A DNA stretch of 64,000 nucleotides. Origin: Perognathus longimembris pacificus (Eukaryota; Chordata; Mammalia; Rodentia; Heteromyidae). The DNA lies in NCBI RefSeq assembly GCF_023159225.1, contig NC_063161.1, positions 118,957,958 to 119,021,957 on the forward strand, written 5' to 3'. The notes below the pieces were generated by a model that was not told the DNA's origin, ran no database searches, and saw only the letters and a program-made list of their open reading frames with translations. Within the stretch, counting starts at the first letter, position 1, and each line of letters opens with the position of its first letter. A program made the translations under genes and the position numbers. Shown in pieces: positions 1-12,674 of the stretch.

Positions 1-2544
1 TCCTGGCAGATGTCTAAAGATGCCCTGCCCAGCCCCAAATCCAGATATGATGACAGCACTAGTCTCTTAGGCTAGGCTTGGGCAGAGCTCCAGCCCTGTC
101 AGAGAAACAAAATGGGAATTAGGAAGCCAAGTCTAATATCCCTCAGAGTTACACCATACTGAATCCAATTATAATGGCAAGTCAACCTAGGAATACTTGG
201 CAGTGAGCAGAAAGCAAGAAGATGAATTCCAGCCACTGAGGTGGAGGTGACCTTCCATTGTCTGCCTGTCCTGGGTCAGAAGTCAATTACTCTGGGACTG
301 GGCAGCCTAACAGTGTTAAGGCAACCACTATGAGTTCACAGAGTCCTGCCTGCAAACAGGTTTTGACAGAAATACAGAGAAGAAGAGCTCTGAGGAAAGA
401 AGTATAGAAAAAGAATGTGATGGTGTTCAGAGTCTCTCTAACATTTTGTCCAAGGGCCCATACATGAAGCTGAACACCTAGAAGCTGAAAGAAACCAGCA
501 CCAGCAGGTTTGCCACTCTCCTTATACAAGGCCTCAATCTTCAAGTCAAAAGCGTGGGGGGCAGATATACTTCAAATTCAGAATATTCTGCACTTTAGAA
601 AGATGTTAGTTGACTAAGACACGAAGTATATAACAATGCTAGCAGTTTCTGGGGGAAAACACTGTATCCCAGCAAGCTAAAATGCTATAATATACTGTAT
701 AAATCTTTACATGAAATAGGATGCAGCCTATCAAAAGCATTCAACATAGGCCTAATTTTGTCACCAAAAGAGTTTACACAACGCTGAAAAAAGGTTGATC
801 GTGTTCAGAGCTTTTGAGACTTTGAAGTTGGGAGTCAGTAGTTGTTCAGAGCATACTGCTGAGAGGTTGACCAGCCAACTGACCAGCCCTAAGGAGCATA
901 CGCAGTTCACTGGACATTCAACTGCATTGGAGTCAACCATACTTACCAAGCATCTGCTCTGTTCTAAGCACCATGCTAGCTGCTGAGGTTACAGTGATTT
1001 TGTTTCCTAGGGCTGAAGTACCAATGGGAAGCTTAACACAATTGGAAGGCATGAGTTCACCATTCTGGATATGAAAATCAAGTCCAAAGTCAAGGTGTCC
1101 AGAGAGCCAGGCTTCCTCTGAAAACTAAAAGGAAGAACCTGTCCTGTGTCTTCTAGTTTCTGGGGTTGGGTCAAATCTTTGGCAAGGCTCATTTCAAGTT
1201 GTGTTGTTCTAAGCCCTGCCTCCATCGTCACTGGGCATGCTCCTGTGTGTTCCTCTCTCTTCTTGTCAGAACACTACTCGTGTTGAGTCAAGGGCCCAGC
1301 CAACTCCATTAAATAAGAGTATTAGATGAGTCTCAGCCATGGGTCCATCATGAAGACTCAAATATGGTCTTCTGCAATGACCCAATATCATGGAAAGCCA
1401 CATTCTGAGCTCCTCGGGATTAAGGTTACATCATACCTTTTGGAACAACTAATAAACCACAACAGGTATATCCTCATCAAGCTAACAGTGGAATTGAGGT
1501 AGTCAGATTCTATGTCAAGAATTTCCAGAGGAAAGTATGCATGAGACCATTAATATGATAGAATTTTTACTGCATTTCCCCCTCAAGAAGAGCAGTTTAA
1601 ATGGAGATGAAACGATGAGAAAAGTTACCAAACCAAAGGGGGAGAAGAGATACTAATGGCCTTACTCAGATCAGAATTCCTAACCGACTCAGCACTATAC
1701 TTATGCCAAAGCCAGGCCCAGAGCCCCAGAGAAGCCCTGGCAGTTCCCCCTTGCTTCCAGCCAGAGGTAATCTGGCCCTTGGCTGGCTCCCACTGGCCTG
1801 CAGCTTCTCTCCCAGAAACAGCCAAAGACAAAAGGTGCAAGGAAAGGATATCAGCCTCCACCAAGGCTCATAGCCCACAATGGTAGCTTGTGTGCAGGAG
1901 GGAAGGAGGGGAGAGTCTGCTTTCCCTTTTGTTGTCTAAGTTGATGAAAATACTTTTGACCCAGAATCAGCAAAGCACTTACTACACAAGACAGCTTCTG
2001 CTGACCTCCTTCCTTGAGAATGTGTAATGTACTTTTATCAGGGTAGGCAGATAGGTCTGTTGTGTGAGTTTCTCTGAGAAGTGTTCAAGCAGCCTCATAG
2101 CTGCCAAAATGCCTTTGCTTCAAGGTCCCAGTGGCTGAATTTCTGCCAAAGGTGGGGGGGTGGGCAAGAGCCAGAGGGAGGAAGGGTGTAAAACTTATCA
2201 TCTGACAAGCTGTAACCTTGGGACAGCCTTAACTGTGCACGCAGCTCCTTGTGAGACTCCAGAGTGGTCATCAGCATAGGGTTGGCTGTTGGACCATTTT
2301 ATACCCACATTTTAGGATCTCAAAGATGGGGGGGGGGCGCGACTTTAAAAAATATAGCCAACAAAAGTGCACAGATTCTTCATTTGCAACTTGATGGTTT
2401 CTTTATAAAATGGACCAAATCCAGCACCAACATCCATATAACATTTTAGAACCCTCCTATTATATCCCCTTTCTATTTCTTATGCACCATGGGTATGAGC
2501 GTCCTGACTTCTAACATCACAGGTGGCTCTGGGTTGTTGAGCTT

Positions 2545-2815
2545 ATATAAATGAAAAGAAACAGCATAAACCTTTGTGTTGTGGCTTCATTCACTCAATT
2601 TCATCTTTCGACACTCATCCAAGTTATTGTTATTGCTACAGTTCATTCTCATTCTCATCATTTAATATAGTATTATATGAATGTATCACAGTGCTTTATT
2701 TGTCCTTGATGTGGGGTTTTCCTGTCTGGGCTATCATAAACAGTGCTTTGGATATGTCTCTGGAAGAACATGTTTATGATGGGGAGAGGAAGATATTTAT
2801 ATTGTATATTGCAGA
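2545..2815 (-). mobile_element. Old L1 ORF2 3'-end fragment (antisense)
   Basis: Read on the minus strand this resembles the C-terminal coding end of ancient mammalian L1 elements. On the + strand it shows the usual succession of a 'cattcactcaatttcatc'-type stretch, an 'atgaatgtatcacagtg' stretch and an 'ataaacagtgctttggatatg' stretch. It is highly diverged and no frame survives. Confidence 0.45.
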
Positions 2816-2832
2816 ATAAAAAAATGCTTTAA

Positions 2833-3050
2833 TGGGCGCTAGTGACTCATGCCTATAATCCTTTCTATTCAGGAAACTGAGATTTGAATATTGTGACTCA
2901 AAGCTAGCCTGGGTAAGAAAATCTGTAAGACTCTAATCTCCAATTAGCCACAAAGAAAAAAGCTCAGCAGTAGACCTTTGTCTCAAGTGGTAAAACACTA
3001 GCTTTGAGCAGACAAAGCTTAGGAACAGTGCTTAGACCCTGAGTTTAAGC
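2833..3050 (+). mobile_element. B1-like/Geo dimeric SINE
   Basis: The left half follows the B1-type pattern (ggcgctagtgactcatgcc, then cctgggtaagaaaa). The right half follows the Geo monomer (ctcaagtggtaaaacactagc, then a ccctgagtttaagc end). It is diverged and lacks an obvious target-site duplication. Confidence 0.7.
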
Positions 3051-3154
3051 ACACAGACACACCCACATTCCCCTCAATCCTAATAACATATAGAGATAAA
3101 TACATGTTCACTCTCAGCATGTAGGTGAGTAAAGAATTTGGAATTAGGTGGTCA

Positions 3155-3350
3155 CTGGTATCTAAGATCTGAGGAGCACAATTTGAAGCCAGTCCAGGCA
3201 CAAAAGGCTATGAGACTCTTGTCTCCAATTAACCAGCAAAATGCTGAAAATAGAGGTGTGGCTCAAATAATAGGGCACCACCATCCTTGAGCATAAAGCC
3301 AAGTAAGAGCTTGAGGTCTGGAGTTCAAGCCCTAACTGCAGCACAAAAGG
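3155..3350 (+). mobile_element. B1-like/Geo dimeric SINE, 5' part degraded
   Basis: From about 3155 the sequence matches the B1-like block (gatctgagg, gaagccagtccaggca, gagactcttgtctccaatta). It then matches the Geo block (gtgtggctcaa, ccttgagcataaagcc, gagttcaagcc) and ends in an A-rich tail near 3345. Confidence 0.65.
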
Positions 3351-3910
3351 AAAAAAAGTTTGGCATGATTTGACTAGGTTAGATTTGGCCTAAGGTCATC
3401 CTGAGGCTGCTGTCATCTGAAGGCTATCTGGGGTATGGAGAATGTGCTGTTAAAGCAGTTCCTGCACAGGAGGAGCTAGTGCTGTCAGTGGAAGAGAGGC
3501 TGCGGTTTTTCCACTGGTGAACTTTCCCTACATCTGAGTGCTCTCATGCCTACCAGTGGATCACTTCCCCATTGGCCCCAGAGTGAGCAGTCAAAAAGAA
3601 CACCAGACAGAAACTGTATCCCATAGGATCTAGCCTTGGAAGTTCTGTAATATCACTTCTACTTCACACTGCTCATTGGAAATGAGCCTCAGCATCCAGT
3701 CTGCACTCAGAACCCCTCCTTTAAAAAGAAGAGATTATCAAAGAAAGTATGAACATGCCTTAAAACCTCAAGCTTCTTTTAAAGTTTATAATATGCTAGG
3801 AGTCTAGATTTATGTGTGTAACATGTTAGTGAACTGTGCAATATTAAGGCTAAGCTCATAGACACTTTTTCTGTGTACTAGTCTAAGCAAGCATTAAGAA
3901 TGTTTGCCCT

Positions 3911-4101
3911 GGGGGGCTGGGAATATGGCCTAGTGGTAGAGTGATACATGAAGCCCTGGGTTTGATTCTTCAGTATCACATATGTAGAAAAAGCCAGAAG
4001 TGGTGCCATGGCTCAAGTGGTAGAGTGCTAGCCTTGAGCAAAAAGAAGCTCAGGGATAGTGCCCAGGCCCAGAGTTCAAGCCCCAGGACTGGCACAAAAA
4101 A
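3911..4101 (+). mobile_element. IDL-Geo SINE with 15-bp TSD
   Basis: An ID-like left monomer (ggctgggaatatggcctagt, then ccctgggtttgattc) is followed by a Geo right monomer (agaagtggtgccatggctca, ending ccaggactggcac) and an A tail. The flanks aagaatgtttgccct at 3896-3910 and 4102-4116 are identical, which marks insertion by L1-type target-primed reverse transcription. Confidence 0.92.
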
Positions 4102-4806
4102 AAGAATGTTTGCCCTAAATATGTTAGAAAGCTACATCAGTCTCTCCATCTGTCTGATTACTCTTTAGGTTCAACTGAGCAAAATAGTACTTTATTACAT
4201 GGTCTGTGTGTGGCAAGTCTCACACATATTATGACATTTTGCATGTACATTGTTGCAATTTGAGAACATATGCATGTAGTTTAAAATTAATTTCATCTCT
4301 TTACCAACAAAAGATGTAAGACACAAAAAGAAAAGTTAATACACCTTCATACAAGGATCACAAAGAAATATATTAAATCTGTCCTTTCTACTTCTATTCA
4401 TTTTAAAGTTTTGTGAATAACTATAGGACAATTTTCATATCAATTAAATGGGATCATAAGTTTACATGACCTTTATGATGGCAGATCTTTTCTATTTGCT
4501 TTTTTTACCAGGAATTCATTCACTGTCTACATTAACTAACTAGAAGTTCAATAATAGACCCTTAGAGTCAAAAAAACTGATTCGGTCACAGGCCTACTTT
4601 CAGAATATGTACTCTAGCAGCGCCCTTGACAGGTAGAACTAGAACACAATTGAGAAGGTAATTGGTATCTAAAGAAGATGTGAAGGTAATATTTTGAATA
4701 TGGATCAAGTTGGTATATGTAGAAATAAAAGAAATTTGTAGGAATAAGGACAAAACAAAAGGTATTTCAAATTAAGAGTAGATCTTTCATAAAGATGGAA
4801 TTATAA

Positions 4807-5002
4807 AGGCCAGGAGCAAGTAGCTCATCTCTGTAATCCTAGCTACTCACCAAGCTGAGATCTGTTCCTAGTTAGGAGCAAGCCTGGACACAAATGTTAG
4901 TGAGACACCATCACCAATTAACCAGCAAAAAGCCAGACTGGAGGTATGGCCCAAGTCATACAAAACCACCTATACCCTTGAGTTCAAGCCCTCTTACAGA
5001 AA
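4807..5002 (+). mobile_element. B1-like/Geo dimeric SINE with a GATA-rich tail
   Basis: A B1-like left half (ccaggagcaagtagctcatc, ctgtaatcctagctactca) joins a Geo half (gaggtatggcccaagt, cccttgagttcaagccc). The 3' tail passes directly into the GATA microsatellite, so the repeat probably grew from the SINE tail. Confidence 0.7.
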
Positions 5003-5006
5003 ATAC

Positions 5007-5101
5007 AGATAGACAGATGACAGATAGATAGATGATAGATAATGACAGATAGAGTTAAAAAAATAGATGATTAACAGATAGAGATAAATAATAGATGATT
5101 G

Positions 5102-5140
<39 letters not shown>

Positions 5141-5164
5141 GATAGATAGATAGATAGATAGATC
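5007..5164 (+). repeat. (GATA)n microsatellite
   Basis: Imperfect gata/gaca units are followed by two clean gata blocks (about 5103-5142 and 5145-5162). It abuts the 3' tail of the SINE at 4807-5002. The minus-strand open frame across it is only repeat translation. Confidence 0.95.
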
Positions 5165-6281
5165 TAGAAAAACTAAGTGGCATAAGTGGAAATAAAATAA
5201 TATGCTATAGATATGACTAATCATGGTACATATGAAAGGAGCTTGGAGAGATGGGCCTGGAAGGTAGTTACATGTTCACACAGTAGAGAGAAGTGATGAG
5301 AGTATACATTCAGTTTTACAGTAATGAAAATCATTATGGTCAAAAAAATTTAACCAATTTTTGGGACTGCCTAACAAAGTAGACATTAGCTACTGAAGGA
5401 TGTATTGCCATGCTTTTTTTTTTTTTTTTTTTGGCCATTCCTATTTGTAGAACCTTTGTTTCTCAGACTGTAAACAAAACTACTAAAACTGACCATTGGA
5501 GATCATGTCTGAGTTGGAGCCCAGGCAACTGAGCTTTGTCCTTATCACTCCCATTTTGAAGGCTGCATCAACATGGAAGTGCAGTGGGGCTGTTTTTATA
5601 GGCCCTCAGCTCCCTATAAACATACTTCTCAAGATGTGGCCATTTAGAACTGGCCAATTCATGTGCTCAACTCATCTCTGTGTTTGATTTCCATGTCTAG
5701 ATAATGAGCTACTCGCTCCACTTATTTCCCTTCAAGAAGACTGATCTATTTAGCAGCCCCTGCTTCTGTTACATTATCCAGTCCCAGGCAGCGATGATAT
5801 GTCTACATAAGACAGAGACATTTCTGTGCTTGGATGGAAGTTTGAAGGAAGTTGGAGCCAGTGACCTTTCACTTTGAAGCCAATGAATAGCAAGCACAAT
5901 TTTTTCAGTCTTGCTAAGAATGGAGACTGGAAAAATTAGGAGAAAGTTTCTTTTATCCTTTCTATCCACTATTCAGTATGTGATACCCAACCTGTGTCCC
6001 ATCTAGCATTCCACCATTGTGTTGGTGAAGTTTGCATGCTCCATCAAAATCAACATAATCATAGGAGAACTGGTGATTCTGTAGATAAACATTAATTGTC
6101 CTGTTTTATCACCTTATTTGCTTTATTTTAAATTCTAAGGGCATGAGAGTGGAAGATAGATTCTAGGCTTAGGAGAAAATTACTAATCAATCTAGAACTA
6201 GAGTTTCTTACATTCCCAATTAAGAGTTTAATGGCATTAGCAATTTCCTGGAAATTATTCTCTACACAGGAACTAAGACAA

Positions 6282-6398
6282 TCTTCTCTCTCCTCCCCCC
6301 TCTTTCTTTCTCTCTTCCTCTCTCTCTCTCTCTTCCACTCTCACTCTCTCTCTTTCTCTCTCTCTCTCTCTCTTCTCTCTTCTCTGTTTTCTTCTCAG
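6282..6398 (+). promoter_or_regulatory. ADAMTSL1: CT-rich polypyrimidine tract and 3' splice site
   Basis: A pyrimidine tract of about 100 nt, mostly (CT)n with few purines, ends in cttctcag at 6391-6398. It serves as the polypyrimidine tract for the exon starting at 6399. It is far longer than a typical tract and has microsatellite structure, so its length may vary between individuals. Confidence 0.85.
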
Positions 6399-6609
6399 GT
6401 GGGAAATTGGCAAGTGGAGTCCATGTAGTCTTACGTGTGGGGTTGGCCTTCAGACCCGAGATGTCTTCTGCTCCCACTTACTTTCCAAAGAAATGAATGA
6501 AATGGTAATCCTGGCTGATGAGCTGTGTCACCACCCCAAGCCCAACACAGTCCAAGCTTGCAACCGTTTCAATTGCCCCCCAGCCTGGTATCCTGCACAA
6601 TGGCAGCTG
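6399..6609 (+). CDS. ADAMTSL1: ADAMTSL1 exon (TSR module 1 of 3 in window)
   Basis: This internal exon has 211 nt. Its first base completes a split codon, then reading starts W-E-I-G-K-W-S-P-C. It encodes a whole thrombospondin type-1 repeat with six cysteines: CSLTC, FC, LC, AC and NC. WSPC is a WxxC C-mannosylation-type motif and CSLTCG fits the CxxS/TCG O-fucosylation consensus. The last residues (PAWYPAQWQL) open the next TSR. The exon ends in phase 0 before the donor gtgagt. Reading from the first base instead gives an early TAG, so the frame is set by the exon junctions and by similarity. ADAMTSL1 is a secreted matrix protein without protease activity; its TSRs are known to be glycosylated. 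The match to human ADAMTSL1 is from memory and very close. ADAMTSL3 is the main alternative. Confidence 0.93.
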
Positions 6610-7106
6610 GTGAGTCCTGAAGTTACTCCGTATTGGAGTTTTTGTTTGAGATAGCAATTTTTACACAAAGGATGCATTCTCATAGGAATTTTGTCCTGCT
6701 AAAGAAATGTTCAAGTTCTGCTATCCCTCCCTTCTTAATTCTCCCCCAAACTTCTTCAAATCTTTATTTTTTAGTATATAAATACTATGCATTTTCTACC
6801 ATTACACACCTGTAATCTCCAAAAGCAGCTCAAAATACTCATCTGTTATCCTGAGCATATTCCCAACACAGTTTTCACCAAGTTAAGGAAAAAGTTTTTA
6901 AAGATAGACAGTTCAGTGCAGTTTTTTCCCTATAAAAGGTAGACTGGTTTTTGAATTGTGCCTTGGGTAGTTTTTACTATTTAAAATTCTAAGAAATTAT
7001 AGTATGAGATAGTGCTTTTTAAAAAAAATACATCATTACTTAGTAAAGTAAAATTAATGTGTATTACTGCAACCTAAAATAACCTTTTCGTGTGCCTTTA
7101 GAGAGC

Positions 7107-7300
7107 ACAGGCACTGGTAGCTCACTCTTGTAATCCTAACTACTCAGGAGGCTGAGATCTAAAGATTGCAATTTGAAGCCAGCCTGGGCAGGAAAGTCCA
7201 TGAGACTCTTATCTCAAAACCCAGAAGTGGTGCTGTGGTTCCAAAGTGGTACAGCACTGGCCTGAAGCAAAAGAACTCACGGACAGCATCCAGGCCCATA
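7107..7300 (+). mobile_element. B1-like/Geo dimeric SINE
   Basis: The left block contains aggcactggtagctcactc, ctactcaggaggctgagatc and gcctgggcaggaaagtcc. The right block contains cagaagtggtgctgtggtt and ggacagcatccaggccc. The junction region (Geo start) is shortened. Confidence 0.75.
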
Positions 7301-8739
7301 AAAATCTTTCTTTCCTCATTAGGACATCAGGTATAGCTTTGAAATGACAATAAAGGTTATAAAAAAAAAAAGTAAGCATTGCAAATAAAAGGGACATACA
7401 TACCTGTGTGAGAGTGTTTTGAACTCTAAAAGTGTCATAGTTTAGATGGTAAATTATGCAGTTACCCCCACTGAGGAAAGAGGATACCAACTTACCCTTT
7501 ACTCTTTCCTTAGTACCTAGTCTAAAAAAATCCTCCGTACTTTTCCTTCCTTTCCCTGTCCATCTTGGGGCTATGGTTTAGTAAAATACTCAAAGACTCA
7601 AAAGTGAAGAAAGAGCAAAACACAAAAATATGATCAGCACATGGTATCTGCAAGTTCTACAGCCATGTATTCAACCAACCCCAGACTGCTACTTATTTAG
7701 GCCTACAATGGTTGCCATCTGTACTGAACATAAATAGATTTCTTTTCTGTCTTTATTCCCTAAACCATGTAACAAATATTTACATTGAATTTATATTTCA
7801 TTCAATATTACATGCAATCTAGAGATAACTGAGAGTATACAGGTAGATATAAAAAGATTCTATGCATCACTTGATATACAGACCTGAGCATCTATGGATC
7901 TGAGTGATAGAATCAGTCCCTTGCAGATACTGAGGAACATATAAAGCAGCTAGAAACAGACATTGCCTAGAATATTTTTTCTCTTGTAGAGACTAAATGT
8001 ATTATAACTAAATGTATCAATACCATTCAACTGTGTATTTGTGGAAGCCCAGAGAATGTAGTATATTTTCAACACCCAGGTACCAATGCTTTACTAAGAA
8101 ATATATAGTATTTCATGCCTACTTGAAGTCCATTCTCACAACAATCTAGTGAAAAATAGGCTTTGATATCCTTAGAGAAAACTAAGGTTGACACAGCTAG
8201 CCAATCCACCCACTTTCATATAACCATGTCTACTTTACCAAGCCCTATGTTGTATGGCTAAAGGAGGCTTTCCTATGAAAATCTGATGAATTCCATTGTT
8301 TTATGGATTATATAACTAAGGACTACACAAAGTCCTGCTAAAGATTGTGCAGCTTAGACTACCACCCAAGTTTCCTGATTTCTAGTACTTATATTAAACT
8401 TCCTCTAATTAGAGTAAATATAGACCTTGAACTCTGCTGCTAATCGAAGCCAATCTTAAGAAAGCGTGAGGAATCAGATCCACACAACCTATACTACTGA
8501 ATTGCTGAATCCCTATATTAGTGGTAGATTTCATTGTCATTTTCATACAGAAAACATTATGGGTAGACATCTAGTCTATGACAAAATGAATGAGAATATC
8601 AATAATACCTCCTCACAGGCCCTGAAGTTCTGGTTTGTTGTTTACTGACAGATTTATTTCTAGTTATGTATCATAAACAGTGGTGATATCCAGGATCCTC
8701 AATATCCTGATATGATGCTGAATAAATTTCTCTATGCAT

Positions 8740-9005
8740 GATGCTTTTCCAATATTTCTAGAGCATACATGACCTTGCAGCTGTCACCCCTTTCATCATT
8801 TTCCCCCATCCTTCCCACGTGCTTTCACCTCCATTTTCCTAGTTTCATAGGATATGCAATGAATGTTAACTGTATTCTTCCTTTTTTCCTATCTTCATTC
8901 ATCTCCCCTCTTCATTCATCTCTTTCCCCTTTACCTCTTCCCCCACACACCTTTCAAGTGCAAATATTATGGTATTCATTTTCTTTTTGGATCATGAGTT
9001 TGATA
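8740..9005 (-). mobile_element. Probable old L1 3' UTR fragment (antisense)
   Basis: Pyrimidine-rich sequence with ccctttcatcattttccccc matches a similar stretch at 52575-52605, which sits in a clearer antisense L1 copy. No coding frame remains. Confidence 0.35.
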
Positions 9006-9119
9006 CCTAAGGAATTATAGTATCTGAATTATAATACATTGGTTAATACATTTGATTTTCACAAATATCAAGTTGTGAGGAAGCCTGACAACATAACATG
9101 TAAAACCTAGTGTCTGTAT

Positions 9120-9440
9120 CTATATTATCCTGGGCTTTAATCTGTGTATTCATTTCCTTTGGCTGCGACAAGAAATTACCACAAAGTCAATGGCTTAAGG
9201 CAATACAAATTTACTATTTTGAGGCTCTTCAGAAGCTAAAACTGTCTTACTGGTATGAAATCAAGGGTCAGCAGGTCTATGTTCTTTGTGGTGTAAGAGA
9301 ACACATCTATGGTAAGACAGACACAGACACACTCTACTACAGTCTGCTCTATTGTGAACTGACTAAGCACTTAGGCTATGCTAGCACACAGTCCTTGAGA
9401 TTAAACATCTTCTACCACTGTTTAAGGCATCATGGCCATC
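9120..9440 (+). repeat. Old interspersed repeat, family not named
   Basis: The order ttcatttcctttggctgcga, aaattaccacaaagtcaatg, gaaatcaagggtcagcaggt is a familiar ancient mammalian repeat pattern. I cannot place it in a family with confidence. The 138-codon open frame across it has no recognisable domain. Confidence 0.4.
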
Positions 9441-11639
9441 CATTTTTCCTTCATGTGTTTGTATTACAAAAGTTAATTTTTAAAAAAGGAGTAAGCAGGG
9501 AAAAAGAAAAGATGCTAAGGGGTTAAATGAAATTGAATTAGTCCATTCTGGAATGTAATTTATGTTTTTCTATACTATGGGTGTTTTATATTCAGGATTA
9601 TATCTGCCCAGCTGTACATACATATTTCACACATCTGTGCTAAGACAGAAGCAATCACCACAACCCCTAGACACTATCAACCCTAGGTTTAAAACTCATT
9701 GGGTTGGCATTTCACCATAAACACTTTTTTATCAGAGTCACAATTCATCATGTCTATAGTTTAGCTATGTAAAAAAGGAATATGAGAGATTCATCGCTGA
9801 TGGTAATGTTATGTAAGAATTTTAATGATAAGTAAGAATTTTAATTATAAGTAAAATTTTTAATAAGTATAAATGCTTGAGGAATAAAAATTTCACTTTC
9901 TAGACTTAAACACACATGCTTACACACACACACACAAATAACTTTTGGACACATGAGTGATGTGGTTGCAACATCTGTCACCCCATTGATTGCTAATGTT
10001 GATTCAGCTGATCTAGCTGGCTAGGCAGGTGTCCCAATTCTTCCTCACTAAAAATTGTAGACTCTCAGGGGCAAATGCTTCAAGGAATAAAAAGGTATGG
10101 AACTGTGGGGAAAAAAATAAAAATTGCAGACTCTATCAAAGACGATGGTCTTCCCCCATTGAAGAATGCAATTCTTTAGCCAAGGGTATATGAATGCCTG
10201 CACTCCCCTGCTAGAACCTTCCAACAAGCTCTCAAATTAGAGAGTTGAATTATCATTATAGCCATCCATTTTTATATGTTCCAGTGACTACTATATAAAT
10301 CTACATAAATTAGAGATAATATTTATTTAACATTTTGTTTCCCAGTGAGAGAAAAACAAACTATTGGATGTCCAAACTCATTTTCAAGAGTTTATTTAAT
10401 AAGGAAGTGGACACTTGATCCTATCTTTAGAAGGAATAATAAATATTGCAAAACAGATCAAAAGTCAGACTTTTCATGTAGATTGTTTCATTTTTATTTA
10501 TTAACAGAAATCTATTTGGTATGATTTCACTGGATTTTGGTGAGGCCTGTGTCACATTGTAACAGGAATATTAAACCCAGAAATTAAAGTGTATACTCCT
10601 TGTATTTGTAGGGGTAAAAACCTTCACTCAGAGCAGATGATTTTGCAAAATGGTTTGGGTAAGAATTCTGTCCTCACTTTAACAATTTTGTTCAGTGAGA
10701 ATCTATTCCGTTTTTATTTAGGTATTTCTCTAAGCCCTAATATAATCTAGTTACTTCTAGCCTCAAATTCTGGAGAGGGTCTGCAGATGCTTTGAGTTCT
10801 TTCACTTCCCAAAAGCCTCATACCAAGCTTCGTACACACCTGCCCACATTGTGCCCAGCAAACCTAGTCTTCCTTCATTGATCTTTGTGATGTTGTTAGC
10901 ACTTTCTATCTCATCCCTTATGTGGAGTAGGGGAGAGGAGAGTTTCAGTCTCTTGTGTCCTTCACTCAGTCAACACACATGGCCCTTGACTCTATCTCCT
11001 ACATCTCCCCTTCACTTTCTCCCTTTCTAATCCATCTCTCATAGTCTTGATCTAAGTCTTCACAAGCAACGAAACCATCACACACTGTTTTTGGCATTAT
11101 CTCTCAGGTTTGTCTTGCACAATTCATTCATTGTTTCCCGGGCTGTTTTCTTACTACAAGCCATATTAATATGCTGAGAACACCCAAGTAAGACAGATGA
11201 CATGTCATCTAGCTGTAGCTGACTAACAAGTCTTTTTTCTATGACATGCTTCTTAACAATTCACAGGGCAGTATTCCTTGTAGTCCATTGGCCTATACTA
11301 CATTAATCACTTTCTATATATTGAAGCATGTTAAAGCCCCTATTGACAACCACACGGTTTTAAGATTGTGTTCATAGATTTGTTCATCTAATGTCTTAAT
11401 TTCATTTCCCAGCCACCCTTAATCACGATGCCGATGCCCCATGTTCTCAGGACTGCTCTGGCAGTGAACATGTCACAGTCCTTCACACCGTGGGTTCATG
11501 CTTGCATGAACCTGCTCTCCTGCCTATGTCCCTGCTCAACCACTCATGTCACCTCATCTGCAGATTTGCCCAATTTTTCCATGAAGACTTAGTTATACTC
11601 TCTGTGGTATTCCCTTTTGTAAACCTGATTACACCCTGT

Positions 11640-11775
11640 AGTAAGTTTTTCTTCCTCAATGGATAGCAAATACATCAGGTAGCCATTTTTATTCATCTTA
11701 AATGTCCTAACTTAATGCCTGGCCCTCAGCAGATACTCAATAAATGTTTGATTAAAAAATTGAATGAGTGAAGAG
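11640..11775 (+). mobile_element. L2 3'-end fragment
   Basis: The sequence taatgcctggccctcagcag followed by atactcaataaatgtttgat and aatgagtgaa is the typical L2 3' terminus. The T/C-rich sequence upstream (from about 11130) may be more of the same element but is too diverged to delimit. Confidence 0.5.
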
Positions 11776-12674
11776 AAATGGATGAAATGAGTTAGAAATA
11801 GAAGAAGAAAAAGAAGATATTATATTAAACCTGGAAAGTTGCCCTCAGAAAATAAACATCATTTTGTATTGGGTTCGATAGTATGATTTGAGCTACAAAG
11901 GAAATGAACTCAGGTCTTAGAAAGTTAAACTACCAAGATGAAACATCAAAAGATAAAAACACACATTGCCCTTGGAAAAATATAAAAATACAAGCCATAA
12001 GAGCCATTATATTTCTGCATAAAAGCATAAATTTTAAGTGTCTCCCTTATTGTATATTTCTTTTCTTATGAAAATAAAGAGCCCATGACCTTATATCATG
12101 AAACATGTATGGTAGTTAGTGTCTGCAGTATAAATACTAGTTCTCATTATTGATTTTTATTGCATACACTTAAAAATAATACCCCTGGCCAGAGAGTTAC
12201 CTCTTCATAATAAAATATTATTTTAAATGATTATTCATAAAGGCAAACATTTTTCCTTTAATTTTATTAAATTCCTCTTGCTATTGCTTCTTTATAAACT
12301 TGTACTACTTTGCATCTTGTTTCTTATGTAGGTGATCTCAGCCTCACCTGCTAATCTCAGCATGGTCACAAAGTCATCATGGACTTTGGAGCCTTTTTTT
12401 ATTTGAACTTTCATCTTCTAAAATTTCAGAAATGTATAAAAATGTAAACACACAAAGACATTCTTTGAGAAGAGGTAAGACAATCGTGCAAGAGCAAGAT
12501 CCTTGACAATATTCTCCATTCCTGGAGTGTCAGATGATCACACTGACCACAAGCTGCCCCTAGCTGACACCCTCTGCTGATATCCTCTGAAGCAGTTTCC
12601 AGCTAGTGATAACACAGCCTGGCAAAAAGTGAACCATCCAAGAAATGGAGTGTTTCTTTTACCTCATTGAAACA

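Larger units (their letters stand above)
1..6398. other. ADAMTSL1: Intron upstream of the first visible ADAMTSL1 exon
   Basis: No exon is recognised here. The downstream exon starts at codon phase 2, so a donor exon must lie upstream, probably outside the window. The stretch holds an old antisense L1 fragment (2545-2815), five SINEs or SINE fragments between 2833 and 5002, a GATA microsatellite (5007-5164), a T tract (5414-5432) and a CT-rich tract running into the acceptor (6282-6398). Positions 1-2540 contain only short, unconvincing open frames and no repeat I can name with confidence. A short exon could have been missed. Confidence 0.7.

Noticed and set aside
287..544. 85-codon minus-strand frame near the window start as an exon or gene
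   Set aside because: It has no similarity to ADAMTSL1, no supporting splice sites and no recognisable domain.
5007..5164. CRISPR-like or tandem regulatory array
   Set aside because: It is a simple GATA microsatellite in a vertebrate intron, with no spacer structure. No CRISPR array exists in the window.
6231..6428. Open frame running through the CT tract into the first exon
   Set aside because: It reads the exon in the wrong phase and hits a stop. The correct frame starts at the second exon base and gives a six-cysteine TSR.
9110..9526. 138-codon open frame
   Set aside because: It overlaps an ancient interspersed repeat pattern and shows no domain or signal feature.
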